Shown: positions 36,755 to 49,500 of the stretch, one piece after another | Layout: every line of letters begins with the position of its first letter | Position numbering within the stretch: position 1 is the stretch's first letter | Assembly: GCA_029449245.1 (NCBI GenBank) | Contig: JANATF010000006.1 | Span: 868,001-932,000 of the forward strand | Direction: 5' to 3' | Length of the DNA stretch: 64,000 nt | Source of the DNA: Mortierella alpina | Lineage: Eukaryota > Mortierellomycota > Mortierellomycetes > Mortierellales > Mortierellaceae | The notes under the pieces: generated by a model | What the model was told of the DNA's origin: nothing | Databases searched by the model: none | The model's input: the letters and a program-made list of their open reading frames with translations, nothing else | Program-made: the position numbers and the translations under genes

Positions 36755-38121
36755 ACTTCTTTATGAATGTAACGTTGTTGGAGAAGCCGTGAAAATTATG
36801 CCAGGCGTAAGGAGCCCCGTGAAATTCTCGCAAGCAAGGTAGTGGGAAGAGGATACACTAGGAAACTGAGCATGGGGCGCTGCCTTTAAGTACCTGAGAG
36901 TGCCTTCGATGATCTGCGATGATAGTCGTGTGTGTGATGAGTATTCGCCTCTTCTGCACCTGGTTCGCACTAACATATATTTCTTCTTGCTAACATTTTT
37001 TCATCCTTCGCTCGCCCTCAGGAGACAAACCATGTTGCTGGATATAGCAATAAGTCTAACAAAAATAAGAATAAAGCTGGTCATTCGCGCTCATTAACCA
37101 CAGCAACGCCCAAAAGGCCAGGAGCGCCCTTTCAACTGTTGAGTTTCGTCGCGTTGTGATTGGCCAAAGACATCCGCTGTATTTGTCAGACACAATCTTT
37201 GATTTCAAAGCAGGATTTTCTCTTGAGCATGGTGCATCACTGGCCTGTAGGTTGGCGCATATGTAGCCAGGTATTTTTCCGGTTTCGTTCTTTCGTTCTT
37301 GCAGTGAATCAAAGTTACCTAACGCCATATGATGCCAGAAACGTCGGGAATACTACCTCCCACCGGAGCTCCAGAATTTCAAGCACAGTTTGTCCTTTGA
37401 CACGCGCCATGCGAGGGCGCTCAAGAATTTGCGAACGCACGCTCAGAGATATTGAAAAGATACTAGGAACATAGTTTATCAAGGTAAAGTTACTCAGGTG
37501 TGGCTGTCGCGCAGGAGTGAGAATGGAGTGAGCGCATAATAGTGCTCTCCCTCCTGTACCCAGTTCGACTGCATTGTTTTTCTCCTTTTTCTTGCTGATC
37601 AAAAGAGCTGAGTTGCGGCGCGTATCACATCGGAGGTACAATGGCGGAGACACTTTTAACCTAAACCCTTCTCAGCATGAGTTCACGAATGCCTTTTTTG
37701 ATTCCTGCGTGTTCTTGGCGCGGGTCTTGAGAACTGCCACAATCATCAAGCATCCATTGGTGCAAGAAATATATGCCTGCACAAGGGGCACACGAACTTT
37801 GAGGTCCAGGAACTGCAGCAATATGCAGCAGAAGAGGGATTACACCGCGCAGCCGATGCTCAGGTGTTGACGAATCAGAACAATGAACTAAAAGACCAGC
37901 TACGACAGAAGCAAGAATCGCTTGAGGCTCATGTCAATGTTCCGAAGGCGCTTATGAAGGATCTGATGTTATACAGGCGTTTATAGCACGTTCCGCAAAG
38001 AAACCGCGTGGATCAAACTTCCTGCTTCATATAGCAGAAACGATTGGAAGAAGAACAGTTTGTTTATGAGAAAAAATATCGTTTGTTTAACAATATGCCT
38101 TGAACCTCTATTTTACAGTAT
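36755..38121. other. Intergenic with a coiled-coil gene fragment
   Basis: The left part is the MFS promoter. On the plus strand at about 37700-37986 one frame stays open without a start methionine and reads as a coiled coil (VQELQQYAAEEGLHRAADAQ, then LTNQNNELKDQLRQKQESLE) before a stop at 37984-37986. It looks like the 3' end of a lost gene or an exon of an unrecognised one. The right part is the 3' region of the GH5 gene. Confidence 0.4.
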
Positions 38122-41100
38122 CTAGCTGTGGTACCCTGACCATACCTGCATGGTTGCCGCTATCCCATGGACGTGCATGACTTCGAGTTGCCCACATTTG
38201 TGACAGAATGCAACCCCTTTAGCAGGCAACCCGACTCGTTCCCTCCACTTTTGCTGCAGCTCCTTTAGCTTCAATTTCTTGCGCTCCTCCTTCTCCACGT
38301 CGCTGAGTCTTCCTGAAAGGCACGGTAGCAGACAAGCGAATACAGAAGGCGAAACAGAAGACTCTGCATCAGCATCACCACGCTGCATCTCGCGCCACAG
38401 TGCCTTGATCCATTTTTGCTCCACAGAGGTCGTAATCCCTTGTACACCATCCCAGCCCATCGTGAACAGCGCTCGGATGCGGCTTTCGGCCCTCTCAAAG
38501 AACTCTGCCGTGGATGCCAGGTTGTCGTTTTGGTTGAACACTGGCTGTGTCTCGGTCCAGTACTGGAGCAACTGCTGTGTGCCTCGTATTTGAAAATGAC
38601 CATCTGTGACGTGGACATCAAACCTATGCCAGCGGCCTTTCTCCCGCTTAGGCTGTCGCGGTTGATGTCCAGGCAGTCCGGCCTGGCTCACCTGCTCTTG
38701 CATCTCCTGGACGATATTGAGGGACTCAAAGTGGTCAGCACCCACTGGTGAATCAAGCGGGAAATGGAACCTGGGCAAGAAAACGTCCGTCGATGGCATC
38801 GCAACCGCATGCGATATATTGTCACCATGACATTCTTCGTGATGGCTACGATCGCGTTTCGGTTGCCGGTCACAGGCGAGCTCAAAGTACATAAAGAACC
38901 GGTTCTCCCAGCTGGCAACATCTCCTGTCTTTTTCTTGACCAGGTCTTTGCTATGGAGCTCGGAATCCGAGACGGGTCGTCCGGGCTCGAAGCGGTACTG
39001 GATGGGCTCACCCCAGACTGCAAGAGGGTAGGCGCGGATGAAGGTTTCACCGGCACGCAGACCGGCGTAGAATTCAGACCTGCTGCGTTCGATCTGCAGT
39101 GAGAGCGGTAGCAGATCCTGCCAAGTCTCGAGTGTAGGTGCTGGGGTTGCTGATGACCTTTCCATGCCACGAGAACGATTTGAGGCTAGACTGGAGGGAG
39201 GAGCAACCGAGACCACGACCATTCGTTTGGGAGCCGTCCGTGTTGTCCAGACGTTCGACGTTGGCAGGCACAGCCACCAAATACAGCCTTCATGGCAGCC
39301 CGATTGCTCCTTAGATGAGCTCACGTCCGCTGCAATCTCTGTCAACGTTAAGGGCGATCCCATATGCTGACCTGACTGGGCTGCCTTGACCAACTCTTTG
39401 CCAGTAAGGGCTTCCTCGACGAGCATTTCATCTCCTGCCTCGAATTCGTTCGAGGATGGGCACCAGATGCTAAAGTCCTCTCCATTCCAGCGATCACCCC
39501 AGTAGTGAGAGTTGTCGGGGCAATAGTTCCATAGGGTAAAGCTCATCATACTGTCGTCCATAGCATCGAGCAAGAGCTTCATCGCAAACGTTTGCTTCGG
39601 GGATCCGTATCTATGCTTGTAACTGGCCTTTTTGAACAGATCCATCGGAATCCCAGTCTCACCCATCAAGATACCATGCTGATGGCCCATGGCGAACCTT
39701 ATATCCGACTCGATGCCTTTCACTTGATCCTTCCACGCACCTTCGACTCCCGTCCACGAGAGTTTTAGCGCGCCGAGCAAGGACCAGTACACTCCACGCT
39801 TGTAGCCCAAAAAGTCCAATGTGACCGGGACAAAGTCTCGGGTGATGTTGGTATAGCCATCATAGAAATGAGGCGCAACCACAATGTTCTCGCTTACATC
39901 GCCCATGGGGTCAAAGATGGGATGCTGGCATGCATTGTCGTGCAGATCTTCTTCCAAGGGCCGCACCGGTGCCTTGCCCTTGCCCACTCCGATGTTGCTG
40001 CCCCCATCACTGCCTTGACTGCCATGGTCGGATGCGGATACCACAGATCGAGATATTGCGCGTCGACTGACCACAGCCGTATGTTGGGTGGGGTAAGCGG
40101 TCCGATGGTGACCCCAACTAGTTATAGCCCTAAACATGTTCTTGACCTGGTCGGCTGCTCCTCCGATAAGAATCTTGTTCAGTCGGAACATTGGCGGCGC
40201 CTCGTTAACCGGGGGCTCTACAAATACAGTATACCGCGGGTCCTCCTGTCGAATTCGTAGTGAGAATGTGTTGACGAACGGCAACCAGAAGTCTTGCTTC
40301 CACTCCACCTCCCTCCCAGGCTGAAACCCAGGAGGAACATAGCCCTCAGTTGGTATCCTCTCAAAGTAGTTGGGCTTGAGCAACTTGCCCGTTCGATGAT
40401 CCCAGATCTCGTGCTCTGCCCACAGACAGACATCACTGTAACCAGCGGGCTCGGGCCATCCTGTCTTGGAGAGGTGAGCCTCGCTTGCTGCAGTGCGAGA
40501 GAACCAGCCTGCGGTGGTCTTTGGGCTAGGTGCGTCTGCAGAGGTGATATCAAGCTCTGAGACGACATCGAATGGCGAATGGGTTCCTGACAGCGGCGGC
40601 GCAGTGGGTGGGTGAACGGTCTGGTGCTGATGCTGATGCTGACCCCGAGCTCTCCAATAAGGCCTTCTCCACAGGTTGGCTCCCTCCGCGTTTACCTCCA
40701 CCGACCCCTTTTTCATTGGACCCAAAGAACCCGTGTGCCAAACCTGGCACTTTACCTGCCTACCCTGTGCGAGCTCCATTCCCTGCACTGGCGTGGGACA
40801 GGTTCCGATCTGCAGATCAGCGAGCTCAAGCAACTTGTTCAGATCTGGATGGTTCAAGTACCCTGGCGAGGGCTCGTTCATAGTCTCGAATCCCATGACC
40901 GTCCCTGAGGCAATAAGGGGCACCTGTCCTCTTGGCAACGCCTTAGTATCATGGTCATGGATCCTCTTGGCAAGATATGCGAATGCCTCCATGTAATGAC
41001 CTTGAAGGAAATGCTGAATATTGACCTGCCCTCGCTGCACGAACTCGTGGTCCGCCCTGGGGATGGAAATCAAGTTCTGGACGGGTGACGGTGCTCGGAT

Positions 41101-42302
41101 ACCGCCGTCAACGCCTCGGCGGTAGGCTTCATCCGATACGACAGTAGAATGGAGACGACGCAGGTGGTTCAAAACCGTCGTGGAGAGTGGGACCATTGCA
41201 CGAGGCGCAAAGACCTGGCCAGCAAAGAAAAGCGTGTACATGGTTGCGGCTGCAAGCTTGATATTGTTGGTGGCCCAGATCATTTTCGGAAAATCATCCT
41301 TGTCTTGTTGAATCTATGAGAGAGAACCGATGTGCGCGACGGTGAGTGGTATTTTGGATGATTGACTAGAGGTCATAAGCAGAGCACTTTTGACTTACAT
41401 TGTGTACCACAGCTGCCGCGGTCTGATGCAATTTCATCATGTCGATACCCGCCAATTCTAGTGTCCACCCTGGCCTAAAATTTACATGAGTAGCGGTGAG
41501 CGACTACAAAAAAATGCTCCTCGGATAGCTGCGTGGGAGATTTACTTCACACTTACATGCCGCATCCTCCTGTGAAGCGACTCCAGCAGTCGACATGTGG
41601 GTCCAAGAAGCACTTTAAATTGTACTTGGCGGCCACTTGCAGCAGGCTAAGTAAATAATCAATGTATTCTTCGTCATAGACACCACTGGAACGGTGAGTC
41701 GCATACGAACGTATTAGTGAGATGATTCCATACTCGAGACTGTGCTGCTTCATTGGTAGAATATTATCAAAGGCTTACGGTCCAGTGTGCTCCAGAGCCT
41801 CCCAGGGGACCAGGATTCGGAGACATTGACATCCCCAGCGGGCCAGTCTCTCGAAATGCAGTTCGGCTTCCTGTAGCGTGAATGGCCGGTTCACGAACGA
41901 TACGTGCCGGTGTTCGTAAAAGTGCTTTTCCTTGTATGAATAAATAACATTGGGAACCTCTCCTACACACGCGGCGCTCATAATATTCACATCGTCGGTC
42001 GCATTTGCTGATGAAGACGATGCAGTGGCCTCACTTGCAGAGTTTCCTGTGGTAGAGGGTGCTGCTCCGTAGAATGCCTGGGCTGTCGTTGATTTGGATG
42101 ACTTTGATGGTGCTGCTGCTGCTTCTTCTGCAGCAAATGCTTGATAGAATGGCATCTTTGTTCCTCCCGAGACGTTGATGCCGTGTAAAATCACGACCCT
42201 GTTTTGAGGATCTAATATCCATCCATCTTTTGCTGTCAATCTTGAAGAGTCCCAAGCGTTACCGTGTGCGAAGGCGGTTGTTGTGTGGGGTATGTGTGTC
42301 AT
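38122..42302 (-). CDS. EGH1: GH5 steryl/glycolipid beta-glucosidase, Egh1-like, with long extension
   Basis: Exons 42302-41779, 41685-41557, 41474-41399 and 41313-38122 join in phase to give 1,306 residues; yeast Egh1 has 764. Yeast-like segments include LHGINVSGGTKMP, VPWEALEHTGPGVYD, FLDPHVDCWSRFTGG, DFPKMIWATNNIKLA, TMFTLFF-like TMYTLFFAGQ, TMNEPSPGY (acid/base glutamate), ILLKPNYF-like LLKPNYFERIP, VAPHFYDG, MGETGIPMDL (nucleophile glutamate), WNYCPDNSHYWGDRWNGEDF and RAYPLAVWG. The family hydrolyses ergosteryl glucoside and, in some members, glucosylceramide. Insertions rich in Ser/Ala/Thr occur near the N-terminus and near 40050-40000. A C-terminal extension of about 150 residues ends with FCHKCGQLEVMHVHG, a possible metal-binding cluster. 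The neighbour is a glycolipid transfer protein. Confidence 0.92.
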
Positions 42303-43374
42303 TTATAGATATATATGCGAGGCAGGCAGGCAGGAGCAAATGAGGCGCGATAATGGATAAAGAGGTGGTAAAGCCTTAAGCACTCAAAGAACAACTGAGT
42401 ATTAAGAGGGATTTACAGTGTCCCTAGCTCCACGTCAGAGAGGAATGGCAGGGCAGGGTCGAAGGATAGTAAGATAATGCGGTGAGTGGTCCTGCAGTAC
42501 TCTTCGGGGACATGAGACTGGCTATGCTACGGGACGGGTGGTATGTACGACGACGCGAACAGCTTTTAGGGCAAAAGGAGGATTGGAACAAGGAGGAACG
42601 GAGAGAAGGGCAGAGGAGAGTGCAGGATGAAGGGAGGGAGGGTCCACGGAGATGATCGCACCACTTGGGTCGAATCGTGATCGTGATCGTGAGTGTGATC
42701 GTCGTATAGTCGATGTAGTGATCAATTCACCTGGACTATCGGTAAAGAAAGGAGGCAATGAGGACGGAAGGGCAAGAGAACAAAAGAGCGGGAGCTCGAG
42801 CAGAGACCCGGGTATATTGTAGCCTTTTATACTTTCGTATAAAGCAACATGCCAATGATCATGCGTGCGGTTTAACGTTGACCCTGCGGCTTCAAAATAT
42901 GGCACCACGTTCGAGTTACTGTTACCGCGATATGTCGGCGAGGGCACACCCTCGCTTGACCCTCCTGCTCTCCCACGCTTATTCTCCTAACCCACCCACC
43001 GATTTACACCCCTCCTCACTTGTCTGTCCCTCTCCTCTTTTTTTTCCCGCCCCCTTTAATGTAGCCTGGTGGAGATGATTATCTTTCACCCATGCAAACA
43101 CTTGGTCCCATGACTCAATCGAGCCTAGTCTGCTGCCTCTGGACGTAAAAAGGGGGGCAGTGGTTATCTAGAAAGCGCCAGCCAGACGCAAAATGTCCAT
43201 CACAAGGGTGTCACAGGCCATAACAGGCCATCCCACCTTCGACAGTATGGGTATGCCCCCCAATGGATTTTATTGCTTAAACGTTGACAAAGCGCAACTC
43301 CTGCTGTCATCTTGGATGCATGCCATTTTATGTACAGGTTCAGGGTTCTGTCGATGGTATTTGGTGAAAACGTT
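42303..43374. other. Intergenic: GH5 promoter and 3' flank of GLTP gene
   Basis: Next to the GH5 start lies an AT-rich stretch (ATATATATCTATAAA on the minus strand). A GGCAGGCAGG run lies near 42322-42334, and an imperfect GATCGTGATCGTG repeat near 42670-42705. The 142-codon minus-strand frame at 42947-42522 has leader-like composition and is not called. Confidence 0.45.
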
Positions 43375-44547
43375 TTACTTGTCCAACTTGTTAGCGACGT
43401 AGTAAGCCTGGATACCAGCGACAACCTTGTTGAGGCCCTCTAAGTAGGCAGCGAGGTCCGTCTTGACCAATCCCTGATCAGATCCCAACTTTGTGTAAAA
43501 GTCCGCGCGGTACGGGCAAGCCTTCATGGCCATCTATAAATTGATCAACCGCGGGCAAGGGCATTAATCTCAACTCGCGAGACAATTGCGACGCAAACGT
43601 GTGTCCTCGACATCATACGATGACCCTATACTTACAGTAAAGACGGGACGGACGAGCATGCCGTGGTACTGCTTGAGTGTAGCCTCATAACCTTTGGTGA
43701 AGGAAACAGAGAGCTCTTCGCCAGGGTCTTTCTCACTGCGCTCCAAGGACTTGAGGGTGAAATCAAGACCACTAAGTTTCAAAAAAAAAGAAGCGACCGA
43801 TCAGGATGATGGGTCCAGTGGCCAGGCATTCACGCTACACACATGAGAGCGCATCGATTCATTCGCTTACCGGGTGAGCCATAAGAGTCCCTCGGTGGCA
43901 GTCTTTTTCTTCTCGCCGGCCTCACCCTTGACCAGGTTCTGGAGGGTGGAGTTGCCAGCAGGGTTCTGCAGGAATCGCTCCCTGATTTTCTAAAAATAAC
44001 ATCCATTGGGAACAAATTAGTTGGCGTTTTGAGAAAACCAGGAACCTCCCCAGCACCAAAGTGCGCCTCCCACAACCGGCTGAGGAACTAGCAGAACTGT
44101 CTGTGCTATTTGCCTCCAGATGCCTCTTTCGTGAGATGCAGTAGAGAAGAGCCGCTGGTTGCCACTGCCACTGTAATACATCAATCTCGTATTGCGCGTT
44201 CGATGTTTCGTGTCACGTCTTGCTCCACACATTACCCATCACGCGGATGGCCATTGTTCATTTACCTTGACGTTGCCGTTCATGTCGTTCTGGACAACAG
44301 AAAAGACGGAGCCAAACAGGTCTAGTGAAAATGTAGGCACGCAGTAAAACTGGAGTTTGAGCTTTCATAGACGCAAAAGCAGAGACGGGACGTTCATAGC
44401 CTCGGTGTGCTGGGTCGGAGCCAGACACGTACCGAAAATCTTGATAAGACCCTCGGTGGCCTGGAGGAACTCATCGGTGTCGATGCCCTCGGGGGTGATG
44501 GTGACGGCAGTGTAGTTGCGGGGGGTGGTCTGGAAGTAGGTGGCCAT
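43375..44547 (-). CDS. Glycolipid transfer protein (HET-C2/GLTP family)
   Basis: Exons 44547-44433, 44321-44266, 43989-43871, 43771-43636 and 43533-43375 join in phase to give 194 residues, the usual GLTP length. The N-terminus DTDEFLQATEGLIKIFDLFG is followed by SVFSVVQNDMNGNVKKI, which contains the conserved D-x-x-x-N-x-x-K glycolipid headgroup site. ATEGLLWLTRGLDFTL supplies the WLxRGL motif. EATLKQYHGMLVRPVF has the conserved histidine, and MAMKACPYRADFYTKLG closes the fold. Such proteins move glucosylceramide and related glycosphingolipids between membranes. In Podospora the family member HET-C2 is an incompatibility gene. The gene is divergent from the methyltransferase and lies tail-side of the GH5 glucosidase promoter. 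Confidence 0.95.
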
Positions 44548-45177
44548 GATGCAGAAGGTGGAGAGGGTCAGGGGTGGTGAAGAGATGAGGAGAGCAGAGG
44601 AAAAGATGATGAACTGATGTAACAAAGAGCGTGGAAAAGTGGTCCCCAGAAGATCGCACCGCCTGCAAGCCTGCAATTGTGACGTGCGAACCACGTTGTC
44701 TGTTCGAGCTCAGCGAAGAATCTTTGCACCAATGTTCCTGTGGCTATAGCTAGCATCGAGGATGAAGAAAAGGAAGCATTGGGTATCCAAGGAGAGAAAC
44801 CTTGTGCCATGGCGGGTTGCTGCTCAGAAGCGTACTAAAAGGATCAGCACTCCATTGTCGTTTGGTCCACGCGGTCCAGACCACTAGCAGAAAGCTTTAG
44901 TTAGCAGCGGGTGCTATAGATCCAAAGCCCAGGCCACCAGAACCGAGTCCATCGCTGCTGCGCTGCATGGCATGACATGGTATGGCTTCGCGTGGCATCC
45001 GCAGCCGGTTAAACCCCTCTTAGGCGAGGCAAGCGCGTAGAAACAACGACCTTAACTGGTTAAAATTTTTCCCGCGCAATGTATAAAAGGCCGTGCCCGT
45101 CCGGATTTGCACTACCCTCACACCGTTCCTTCACCACAACTCAATCCACCACAACTCAACCACTACAGCGACCCAAC
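44548..45177. other. Divergent promoter region of GLTP and methyltransferase genes
   Basis: About 630 bp separate the two start codons. A TATA element serving the methyltransferase lies at 45081. The minus-strand frame reaching upstream from the GLTP start (44810-44568) is leader sequence without recognisable content. Confidence 0.5.
45081..45090 (+). promoter_or_regulatory. TATA box of methyltransferase gene
   Basis: The sequence GTATAAAAGG lies 96 bp upstream of the ATG at 45178 and is a strong match to the eukaryotic TATA consensus. Confidence 0.75.
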
Positions 45178-46251
45178 ATGAACAGCGAAAACCAGGCAAT
45201 TGTCGAGAAGCCAGGCACGTACTCCTTTCCCCTAATGAACATTGCAATGCAAGCCATTATGAAGTGGAAGTCAGCCAGACATGCGTTTCCATTCATACCG
45301 CAATGCACAGCGACTCGTGTATCGTTTTTTTGCAGCTGCCACTCTACTAAATTACTCCGCCCATTCGACATCACATTAATCGTGCTCATATTCCTGATCT
45401 ACCTCGCTCTACAGATGGCTGGAACGAACTCTGGCAACGCGATATCTGCCCCTGGGATAAAGGCGTGCCCAGCCCCGCTCTGATCGAGGTTATTGAGCAA
45501 AAGCCCATCAAGGACCAGATCCCCAAGACCGGCAACGTTCTCGTGCCCGGATGTGGACGCGGAGTCGACGTTTTTTATTTGGGCAATGAGCACCGCAAGG
45601 CCTATGGACTGGATATCAGCTCTGTTGCTGTGCAGCTTTGCAAGGATGTAGGTTATAAAATAGACGTGCTATGACTGGATCAAACGCACACCTCAAAGTG
45701 GCGAATGTTTTCTAACAGAAAACTCTTTGCCTTCTGCGCTATGACTACACACAGATTCGCACTGAGAAGGGAATCCCTGAAGCCCATGCCGACTTTATTT
45801 TGGGCGACTTTTTCAAGTTTGAAACTCCTGTGGACGGCTTCCAACTTGTCTATGATTACACGTAAGGGTGTTTGCTGTTGCCAGAGGGTCTGGGCCTTTT
45901 CGGCCGCCTGCGCCCATCTGATGCCATCTGGTGTTCGCTCGATGTACACAACTCTAACTTACAAATTTGCACCCTCATTTTCCACAACTGCGCAGCTTCT
46001 TCTGCGCGATCCCACCCTCGCTGCGACCAGACTGGGGCCGCAGAATGGGCGAGATCATTTCCAAGGAGGGTATCCTGATCACTCTTATGTACCCACTCGG
46101 TGATCACACCGATGGCCCCCCCTTCGCTGTCTCTGAGGACCATTATCACTCGGTCCTGGACGCCAACTTTGAGTGCCTTTTGATTGACAACTGCACCTCA
46201 TTCGAGGCTCGCAAAGGCAGGGAGAAGATGGGCGTTTGGAGAAGAAAGTAG
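45178..46251 (+). CDS. TPMT-family thiol/thiocyanate methyltransferase
   Basis: A short first exon (MNSENQAIVEKPG) is followed by exons reading GWNELWQRDICPWDKGVPSP and LIEVIEQKPIKDQIPK, then the SAM-binding loop GNVLVPGCGRGVDVFYLG. Next come AYGLDISSVAVQLCKD, ADFILGDFFKFETPVDGFQL, the FFCAIPPSLRPDWGRRMGEI segment and ISKEGILITLMYPLGDHTDG. The end is FEARKGREKMGVWRRK at 46251. The order matches fungal and plant thiocyanate/thiol methyltransferases, which use SAM to methylate small thiols, sulfide or halides. About five exons are needed. Some boundaries between 45660 and 46000 are approximate. All SAM-site residues are present. Confidence 0.88.
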
Positions 46252-46554
46252 GGTCAACAAAATAAAAGTAGACCTAGTATTGTTAGCCTTGACGAGCAAT
46301 TGCATGTTTGCATGTTAGATAACTGCGTGTGAGAATATAATGGCGACCATCGTTCGTCGCTCACTTGGTTATTTGTTTTCTCGAAAGTATTATTTACTTC
46401 TCGTTGTTTAGGCACGACGAGGCGTGTGGTGTTATGTGCAGGTGGCGTATGTCGCCAGTGGAATAAGAAAAGACAATCGCCCAGGGAGATGGCCATGGCT
46501 CGTTCGTGGAACCAATTGACCTTGGTGAGCTGATTCCCCCGGGGTAAACCACAC

Positions 46555-49500
46555 TCACAGCCAAGAGTCGAACCCCTTCTTCTGGCTGCGTTCGCGATCG
46601 CGGTCACTGCGATCACGATCTCGATCCCGGTCGCCGCGATCCCTGTCTCGTTCGCGATCCCGGTCGCCTCGATCGCTACGATCGCGCTCTCTGTCCCTGT
46701 CCCGGTCGCGGTCGCGATCCCGATCTCGCTCTCTGTAAGAGTCACGGTCCCTCTCGCGATCTCGGTCAGAGCGATCTCTTTCACGATCAGGACGGTCTCT
46801 GTCACGGTCTCTGTCGCGATCCTTGTCTCTGTCGCTTCGGTCACCACGTTCACGATCACGTTCCCGATCTCGATCGCGGTCACGTTCTCTTCCACTTGCA
46901 CTGCCGCCGCTCTTCTCACGATCACGCTCGCGATCCCGGTCTCGGTCGCGTTCACGATCCCTATCTCGGTCGCCACGGTCGCGGTCCCGGTCTCGGTCAC
47001 TACGATCTCCACGATCACGGTCATCTCGATCGCGGTCGCGGTCCTTCTCCTTGTCGCTGGTCTCGCGGTCACGGTCTTTGCTCTTGCTACTGCCAGACTT
47101 GTCCTTGTCCTTGCTCTTGGACTTGCCTTCCTTATAGCTACTACTCTTGCTCGAGCTACGATCTCTGTCCTTTTCGCGCTCAGATGTGCCCTCTGTGTCC
47201 TTGTCCTTCTCCTTGTCCTTGTCCTTGTCTTTCACCCAGTCGTGGGCCTTTTCTTTAATCTTGTCCTTACTCCTCTCCTTCTTTTCCTCCTTGTCCTTGT
47301 CCTTGTCCTTCTCCTTCTCCTTGTCCTTGTCCTTTTCCTTGTCTTTGTCTTTGTCTTTATCTTTGTCCTTGTCCCGCTCCTTACCCTCCTTGCTAGACTT
47401 GGACTTGGATTTCGACACGGGTGCAACCGGTGGGGGCAATGTTTTGCCAGAGATACCCTTCTTTAAAGATGACGAGGATGTCGAAGTTGATCCGGATGAA
47501 GAGTAACTTCCCGGCAAGCTCTTGCCAGAAGAACTCGATTTTGGGTGGTCATCTGTGCTTCCCGATTTAGCGGGCATGCTCTTGGGAGGCAACATCCGGA
47601 TAGTGTTTCCGCCTCCGCTCTCCATGATTTCCTCCTCTATGTCCTCTGCATCGTTCGCGTCCAAGGAACTCAATATAGAGGTGGGCGGTACTACAAACAT
47701 GGCGGCCGATGATGGAGCCGATCCTGACGAGGATGAAGAACCTGTAGGAGTCGTGCCCTTTCCTGCAGCTTTCGACTTTTTGGGTTTCTTGGGAGTGGCG
47801 GGTTGAGCTGCGCTAGAACTTGAACTACTGCTGACTTTTGGAACAGGAATTGATGATGGCGGAGGCATAGGGTCTGGGGTTTCGCTTGGCGCTTGTTCCA
47901 TGTCACTATCCTCATCATCGTCGTCCTGAGGCGCTTCAGATGTAGCCTTCTTGCCCTAAAGTATTCGCAAAAGAGATGTGACAGGCGATGGAATAGCGTT
48001 AGTAAACAAGCGTACGATTAATTACAGCAGAGCTGCGTCATTACAGCAATGGCATTACCTTCTTTACAGAAGACTTTACAGTCTTTTCCTTGTTCTTGGA
48101 CTCCTCTTTGATTCTCTTCCTCTCCAGCTTCTCCTGCAACTTCTTGTCCTTTGCATCCTGCTTCTGTTTCTTGCGCTCGGCGCGCTCGGCTTCCTGTGCA
48201 TCCTTTTCTTTTTTCCGCTTCCGCTTCTTCTCCTCGGCCAATGCGCTCAGCTCACCCGCTTTGCTCGCCCGCTTCTTCATCGAGCTCATGATCTTGCCTG
48301 TCGGGGGGATCTTGGGTCGCATCGCCACTCTACGAGAGACTGGCATAAACTCGTCCTCTTTGATTGACCCTAGTTCCTCCATCCGCTTCTGGAAGAACGT
48401 GTGCAAAAGGCCAATGGTCGCCTTCGGGTCCACCACAGGTTTGAATGGTGGTGGTGGTGGATAAGGCAGGATTTGTTTTGCGAGCTCTTTTCCTTTGGAT
48501 ACACCACTACCTCCTACCCCTCCTGGTCCTTGACGACTAGAATCACCATCCTTTGGACCAAACCAGACCCGTGACGGAATGGTCAATGAGCCCAGACCAC
48601 ACTCTCGGTCGATTCCCAGCTCACGGAATCCGAAAAAGTCCTCGCCTAGGTCATCAGCACCGGCACCACCCTCGCCAACAAGATTTCCACTCATGAACGC
48701 ATCGTCGTTCTCCTGGAATTCAAAATCTGCATCAACAGTCTGGCCGTCATTCAAGGTCGCGTTGATGGTCTCCGAGTAACTGAACTCCAGCTTCCGGTGG
48801 ATATCCTGCAGCTTGTTGCCGAACCGCTCAACATCCTCACGAATATATCCCTCCAACTCTCCAACACTGCTGACCCCGTTCTCATAGAGCGTGTGCAAAA
48901 GAATCTCCTCCGCCGTCATTCCTTTGTTGTACAAATCCGTATAGCCTCGCAAAACCTTTCCGAGGTTTAAAAAGAAGTCGACGGTGATATCAGTCATCAC
49001 GGCCAGCGCAGATGCCTGAGCTCCCTGAAACCCTGCATGAGCCAACACCTTTGTGGCCACGCGGGAAATCATTTCGCGACCAGTGGCGGCATTCATGACC
49101 ATCGGCGGCAATGGTCCCTCATGACGTGGAAGAGGCTCGGGCTCTGGCGGTTCCTCCGGAACGCTCAAATCCTAACGATAGCATTGAATACAGTTGCCTG
49201 GTGAGCTGGGTATTGCACGTAGGTAATCCTGACTCTGGTATTCTGATCAGATGTGAAACTTACAGGATTGGCGGATCTGGCAGCAAATATCTTGGCATAG
49301 ATGTGTCGGACTTTTCGCAACTCGTCAATGTTACGATCGATGTTTGCCACTAATTGTCCTGGTGCCGCTATAGCGGATGGGTATAATGATAATGAGGGCT
49401 GTTTTTCTTCCAGACTGTAAACAGGACAATGAATGTATAAAATTAGTAATAGCACCGCCATACAGACCATTGCGAGAGCAGGCGGACGGACTTACGCTGC

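Noticed and set aside
42522-42947. 141-codon minus-strand frame upstream of the GH5 gene
   Set aside because: The composition is Ser/Pro/Arg-rich without domain features, and it lies in the promoter region.
46823-47506. Long Ser/Arg-rich and Leu/Ser-rich frames on the plus strand
   Set aside because: They are the complement of the RD and KD repeats of the Spt7-like gene and have no independent support.
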